Shown here in pieces: positions 8,891 through 11,533 of a stretch of 11,533 bases of DNA. The notes below the pieces were generated by a model. The model made no database searches and was not told the DNA's origin. It worked only from the letters and a program-made list of their open reading frames with translations. The position numbers and the translations under genes were made by a program. Position 1 is the first letter of the stretch. Each line of letters begins with the position of its first letter. The DNA comes from Larix sibirica (lineage: Eukaryota; Streptophyta; Pinopsida; Pinales; Pinaceae): positions 4,161 to 15,693 of the forward strand of contig NWUY0300028405.1 in the NCBI GenBank assembly GCA_004151065.3, written 5' to 3'.

Positions 8891-9604
8891 TTATTTATGC
8901 CCTGCTTGTTGGAAACTCAGGTATAAGGCATTGAAATCCATGGTTATAGGGTCTAATGTTTGTAACCATTCAACACCCAAGGAAATATCACAACCACCCA
9001 AGTTAATAGCAAACATGTGGGTTTTGAGGGAATAATCATCAATTTGAAGCTGCACATTTTCACAACCCCCACATGTCATAGCTCCTTCACTTGAAATCAC
9101 GATTTGGAAGTTGTTCACAACATGGATGCAGTAGTGTATTTCTTGAGTAACCCGATGATGAATAAAGTTATGCATGCTACCACTGTCAATTAAGAAGATG
9201 ACCTTGTGATGTTTGAGATGGCCAATTAAATTGAGGGTTTTGGGAGCAAAAAGACTTGTCAAGGCATGCAAATAGATGCGAGGTTCCTCCTTTGGTATAT
9301 AAGGCCAATGAATGTCTTCCATAGGCGTATGGGGGACTTCATGGGTGCTACCGTCAATGTCCTCTAAAATGGCCATAATGAGTTTTTGCTCCTTACATTT
9401 ATGTCCAACGGAATAGTTATCATCATAGTTGTAGCAAAGATCTTTGAGTTGGAGCTCTACCATTTCCGATCGGGTTAAATTTTGGATCGTGAGAGGTGGA
9501 GAGGATGAAGAAGGATTAGTGGAAGGGAAAATAGGTGGAAATGGATATGGAATAATTGGGGCCTTTTTATTTGAGCGTTCATCAAATTTTGGGCTCCTTG
9601 CCAT
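8891..9604 (-). pseudogene. gag C-terminus, zinc knuckle and aspartic protease (copy 2), 237-codon open frame
   Basis: The protein is identical to that of 3509-4222. I see one silent base difference (GCG versus GCA before GGTTCC on the plus strand, near 9281). The same Cys-to-Tyr change in the zinc knuckle and the same DSG are present. Survival of a 714-base open frame among neighbours full of stops is notable but can occur by chance after recent decay. Confidence 0.85.
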
Positions 9605-10071
9605 TGCAAGTGTTTAGGATCTAAATATAAGACGCCAACTCTAAGTTTCATCATATCATATGTGATGCCATGCAAAGAAAAGTAGTGTTCCATCTGGGTG
9701 ACCCATCCTATGGGGTTTGACCCATTGAATTCAGTGAGATCAACTTTAGGAGGTCTTTACCACATGTGAGTCATCGGATCATCATAGACAAGTGGAATGG
9801 AGTGAGGCCCATGGGGATTGGATGAATCAAATCCTTCCTTATGGGAAGGTTGTTCTGTTGCTGGGTATCCTAAAGATGATGAAGAAAAGAGTGTCATTAA
9901 TTGGGTTAGTTGGTCAAAAAGTGACTCTAATCTGGTAATCTTGCCACAAATGCCAACAAGATTTTGTGGAGTAGAGGAGTGGTTGTGGTTTAACTTGTGT
10001 TCCAACTCATCATATAGTGTTTATTGGTGGGAATCTTTTTGGGAGAGCTCACCTTCTTGAGTGTTAGCCAT
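9601..10071 (-). pseudogene. gag: gag, N-terminal part (copy 2)
   Basis: Counterpart of 4219-4686 with the same two stops (TAA at 10021-10023 and 9757-9759) and the same break after LQW. It has three extra bases in frame just after the first stop (one added Leu codon) and one nearby substitution changing Asp to His. Because the indel keeps the frame beyond a stop codon, I read it as neutral rather than selected. Confidence 0.8.
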
Positions 10072-10731
10072 TAAAGGAAATGGATCCACAAAAAGGGGTA
10101 CATAAGAGAGGTACCAAGGTGATCAACATAGTGCAAGGATTGTGATGAAATAAGGGTGAAGGAAGAACTCAGACTCCCTTCTCTCTCTCTCTCTCTCTCT
10201 TGTTTTTTTAATCCTTTTACAAGGCTTCTAGGGTCCTAAGGGTAAGGGAGTGTTAGGTGCTATAGCTCTTTGATATACTTGCAGACTCCAACGATAGTAT
10301 TTGACCCAATATTTTATGAAGGCACTAACTAAGGAGGCTCGATCATGCCCTTAGCTATACTACCGAACTACCTAGATACCTGAGAGTAATATTTTGGAGT
10401 GATGTGTTTGGTGCTTCTATAACACCTAGATGATCAATTGGATTATCTAAAGTTGGTTTCAAATTTCCCAGGGTACTTCCGATATACTCGAGGGTATGTG
10501 GAAGTGAAATTCCATATAGAGGTGTTGTTTAATGCAACACTATTTGAAAGGGTGTCAACATAGGTTACAACGATGTCCAACAAATGTGACTAAGTACCAA
10601 CAATATTCTTTGTGTATGCTTCCCAAACCACAGGTTTACCCACTTAATTGCATATCACTATGTTATTTATAGATGCTAGAACACATCTCTAGCCTAAAAT
10701 AAAATTCTAAATTTTTTTAGTTAAGGAAAGT
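10072..10731 (-). other. Untranslated leader of the retroelement (copy 2)
   Basis: About 660 bp between the primer-binding site and the gag start codon. I see no long open frame on either strand. It holds a (GA)10 microsatellite about 110 bp before gag, a common position for purine-rich simple repeats in plant gypsy leaders. A packaging signal would be expected here but cannot be recognised from primary sequence. Confidence 0.6.
10180..10199. repeat. (TC)10 microsatellite, copy 2
   Basis: Ten TC units, the same number as in copy 1. Equal length at a normally fast-changing site implies very recent common origin of the two copies. Confidence 0.95.
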
Positions 10732-10743
10732 GCTTTGATATCA
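10732..10743 (-). other. Primer-binding site, tRNA-iMet type (copy 2)
   Basis: On the minus strand this reads TGATATCAAAGC. The usual plant iMet primer-binding site is TGGTATCAGAGC, so 10 of 12 bases match and both differences are G to A. It sits two bases from the terminal CA of the LTR, the expected position for priming minus-strand DNA synthesis. It marks the boundary between LTR and element interior. Confidence 0.8.
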
Positions 10744-10878
10744 TATGTTGTGTACCTTAATAGCATAATTGGAAATTCATAGCATAAAAACAAAATAAAG
10801 CAATATTTTAGTATGAAAAGATAGAATTACCTCGACAATAGACAATTGTAGATAACACCATATCACAATAGCAACATC

Positions 10879-10884
10879 TTTATT
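10879..10884 (-). promoter_or_regulatory. LTR polyadenylation signal AATAAA (copy A)
   Basis: AATAAA on the minus strand lies about 106 bp downstream of the TATA box and 134 bp before the LTR end. This fits the signal that would define the end of R in an LTR. A/T-rich sequence makes chance matches common, so position is the main support. Confidence 0.4.
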
Positions 10885-10989
10885 GATGAAAACAATGTTC
10901 ATTTGCTTCTTTGAGGGGGCAACCTCCAAATAAATCCAAGCTCCAATTACAAAATACTCCACAAGACATCTTGTTTCCTTGCTTCTACT

Positions 10990-11000
10990 CCTATATATAG
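10990..11000 (-). promoter_or_regulatory. LTR TATA box (copy A)
   Basis: On the minus strand this reads CTATATATAGG, a near-ideal plant TATA box. Its position, about 245 bp before the LTR 3' end and directly downstream of the GAA/TTC repeat, fits the LTR promoter. RNA would start roughly 25-35 bp further along, near 10955-10965. Confidence 0.65.
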
Positions 11001-11085
11001 TTTCTAGTGAAGGCACTTTCTAGTAGGCAGAACCTTCTTGTAAGCTTTCTCAGTGAATGAACTTTCTAGTAGGTGGAACCTTCTA
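11001..11085 (-). promoter_or_regulatory. Tandem GAA/TTC repeat upstream of TATA, heat-shock-element-like (copy A)
   Basis: Two imperfect tandem units of about 45-46 bp lie immediately upstream of the TATA box. On the plus strand they contain GAACCTTC (11030-11037), GAACTTTC (11059-11066), GAACCTTC (11076-11083) and weaker GCACTTTC (11013-11020) and AAGCTTTC (11042-11049). Site 11029-11038 matches AGAAnnTTCT exactly. Several continue as GAAnnTTCnnGTA, a three-module heat-shock element with one mismatch in the last module. Heat-shock factors bind alternating GAA/TTC modules spaced five bases apart. A role as a heat- or stress-responsive enhancer is my inference; no perfect three-module site is present. 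Confidence 0.45.
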
Positions 11086-11086
11086 N
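11086..11086. other. Single N at junction of the 418-bp repeat
   Basis: This undetermined base ends the first LTR fragment. The next base restarts the sequence that begins at 10668. The pattern is the same as at 5362 and points to a contig join. Confidence 0.9.
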
Positions 11087-11150
11087 TATAGATGCTAGAA
11101 CACATCTCTAGCCTAAAATAAAATTGTAAATTTTTGTAGTTAAGGAAAGT

Positions 11151-11162
11151 GCTTTGATATCA
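11151..11162 (-). other. Primer-binding site, tRNA-iMet type (third occurrence)
   Basis: Identical 12-mer in the 418-bp repeat copy B, again two bases from the LTR edge. On its left there are only about 64 bases of leader before the N at 11086. Confidence 0.75.
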
Positions 11163-11297
11163 TATGTTGTGTACCTTAATAGCATAATTGGAAATTCATA
11201 GCATAAAAACAAAATAAAGCAATATTTTAGTATGAAAAGATAGAATTACCTCGACAATAGACAATTGTAGATAACACCATATCACAATAGCAACATC

Positions 11298-11303
11298 TTT
11301 ATT
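11298..11303 (-). promoter_or_regulatory. LTR polyadenylation signal AATAAA (copy B)
   Basis: Same hexamer and spacing in the second LTR fragment. Confidence 0.4.
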
Positions 11304-11408
11304 GATGAAAACAATGTTCATTTGCTTCTTTGAGGGGGCAACCTCCAAATAAATCCAAGCTCCAATTACAAAATACTCCACAAGACATCTTGTTTCCTTG
11401 CTTCTACT

Positions 11409-11419
11409 CCTATATATAG
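11409..11419 (-). promoter_or_regulatory. LTR TATA box (copy B)
   Basis: Same TATA box in the second LTR fragment, with identical flanks. Confidence 0.65.
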
Positions 11420-11514
11420 TTTCTAGTGAAGGCACTTTCTAGTAGGCAGAACCTTCTTGTAAGCTTTCTCAGTGAATGAACTTTCTAGTAGGTGGAACCT
11501 TCTAGTAAGTCTTC
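11420..11514 (-). promoter_or_regulatory. Tandem GAA/TTC repeat upstream of TATA, heat-shock-element-like (copy B)
   Basis: The same array as at 11001-11085 but complete on its right side: GCACTTTCTAGTA (11432-11444), GAACCTTCTTGTA (11449-11461), GAACTTTCTAGTA (11478-11490), GAACCTTCTAGTA (11495-11507) and AAGTCTTC (11507-11514). The fixed spacing within each site and the roughly 46-bp unit length suggest amplification of a protein-binding module. Stress regulation is inferred, not shown. Confidence 0.45.
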
Positions 11515-11533
11515 TTACAAATATTGCTTTCAC

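Larger units (their letters stand above)
5387..10746. repeat. Large direct repeat, copy 2 (about 5.36 kb)
   Basis: Second copy of the block at 1-5361. All premature stops, frameshifts and internal deletions that I could place in copy 1 are also here, so decay came before the copies separated. Unlike copy 1, this copy continues without a gap into LTR sequence at 10746. That makes it the more informative copy for element structure. Confidence 0.95.
10668..11085. repeat. 418-bp direct repeat, copy A (LTR end plus PBS)
   Basis: This stretch recurs at 11087-11504 with an offset of 419. I see two substitutions, both within about 60 bases of the copy B start (in the A/T-rich stretch near 10705-10715, equivalent to 11124-11134), and no indel. 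The unit covers the first leader bases of the retroelement, the primer-binding site and about 340 bp of LTR. Confidence 0.95.
10746..11085 (-). mobile_element. Partial LTR (R-U5 and proximal U3), copy A
   Basis: Read on the minus strand this is the 3' part of a 5' LTR. It ends in ACACAACA, giving the canonical terminal CA, followed by a two-base spacer and a primer-binding site. Going upstream there is an AATAAA signal (10879-10884), a TATA box (10990-11000) and a GAA/TTC-rich tandem repeat (11001-11085). The N at 11086 truncates the LTR, so its 5' TG end and total length are unknown. No matching 3' LTR end occurs in the left part of the window. Orientation agrees with the gag-pol remnants at lower coordinates. 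Confidence 0.8.
11087..11504. repeat. 418-bp direct repeat, copy B
   Basis: Repeat of 10668-11085, starting directly after the N at 11086. Homology to copy A stops at 11504 only because copy A is cut by the N. Copy B continues to the window end and gives 29 more bases of LTR. It probably represents the overlapping end of the next contig. Confidence 0.95.
11165..11533 (-). mobile_element. Partial LTR, copy B (runs off window end)
   Basis: Same LTR segment as 10746-11085, identical over the shared part, plus about 29 bases further into U3. The extra bases hold another half-site pair, AAGTCTTC at 11507-11514, continuing the GAA/TTC pattern. The 5' end of the LTR lies to the right of the window. 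Confidence 0.8.

Noticed and set aside
10777-11016. 79-codon minus-strand open frame in the LTR, identical in both LTR fragments (also 11196-11435)
   Set aside because: It spans the TATA box and the AATAAA signal and resembles no known family. Its identity between copies follows from the 418-bp repeat, not from selection.
1-11533. CRISPR array, rRNA, tRNA or bacterial operon
   Set aside because: No regularly spaced short repeats, no tRNA or rRNA signature, and no ribosome-binding-site-led gene clusters. The only tRNA-like matches are primer-binding sites.

Overview
The window is repeat DNA from a plant nuclear genome. It holds no intact gene. The evidence for a plant is a decayed Ty3/gypsy-type LTR retrotransposon on the minus strand, recognised from short translated motifs, with a primer-binding site matching plant initiator-methionine tRNA, in A/T-rich DNA. 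The long T-rich spacers would suit a large-genome seed plant, but I cannot name the species.

Layout. A block of about 5.36 kb occurs twice in the same orientation: positions 1-5361 and 5387-10746 (offset 5386 at the left, then 5382, then 5385 because of two small indels). A single N at 5362 separates the copies, followed by 24 bases found once. A second repeat of 418 bp (10668-11085 and 11087-11504, offset 419) meets at another single N (11086). Both repeats therefore restart at an N. Within the large repeat, mismatches concentrate in the first 300 bases. This looks more like contigs or haplotigs laid end to end without merging their overlap than like a biological tandem duplication, but the sequence alone does not settle it.

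Each large copy, read on the minus strand from high to low coordinates, contains: a tRNA-iMet-like primer-binding site next to the LTR edge; an untranslated leader of about 660 bp with a (GA)10 microsatellite; a broken gag; a degenerate zinc knuckle and an aspartic protease with an intact DSG; a frameshifted reverse transcriptase; the C-terminal part of RNase H; the linker and zinc-binding part of integrase without the catalytic core; and a purine tract. Below that lie about 2.1-2.2 kb of non-coding DNA. The gag-PR-RT-RH-INT order is that of Ty3/gypsy (Metaviridae). Middle gag, the RT/RNase H connection and most of integrase have been deleted, and all these lesions are shared by both copies.

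The right end (10746-11085 and 11165-11533) is the 3' part of the 5' LTR on the minus strand. It has a TATA box, an AATAAA signal and, just upstream of the TATA box, a two-unit tandem repeat full of GAAnnTTC-type motifs resembling heat-shock elements. That promoter arrangement is the most interesting biological signal here. The element cannot encode functional proteins as it stands, so any activity would be transcriptional or would depend on proteins supplied by relatives.
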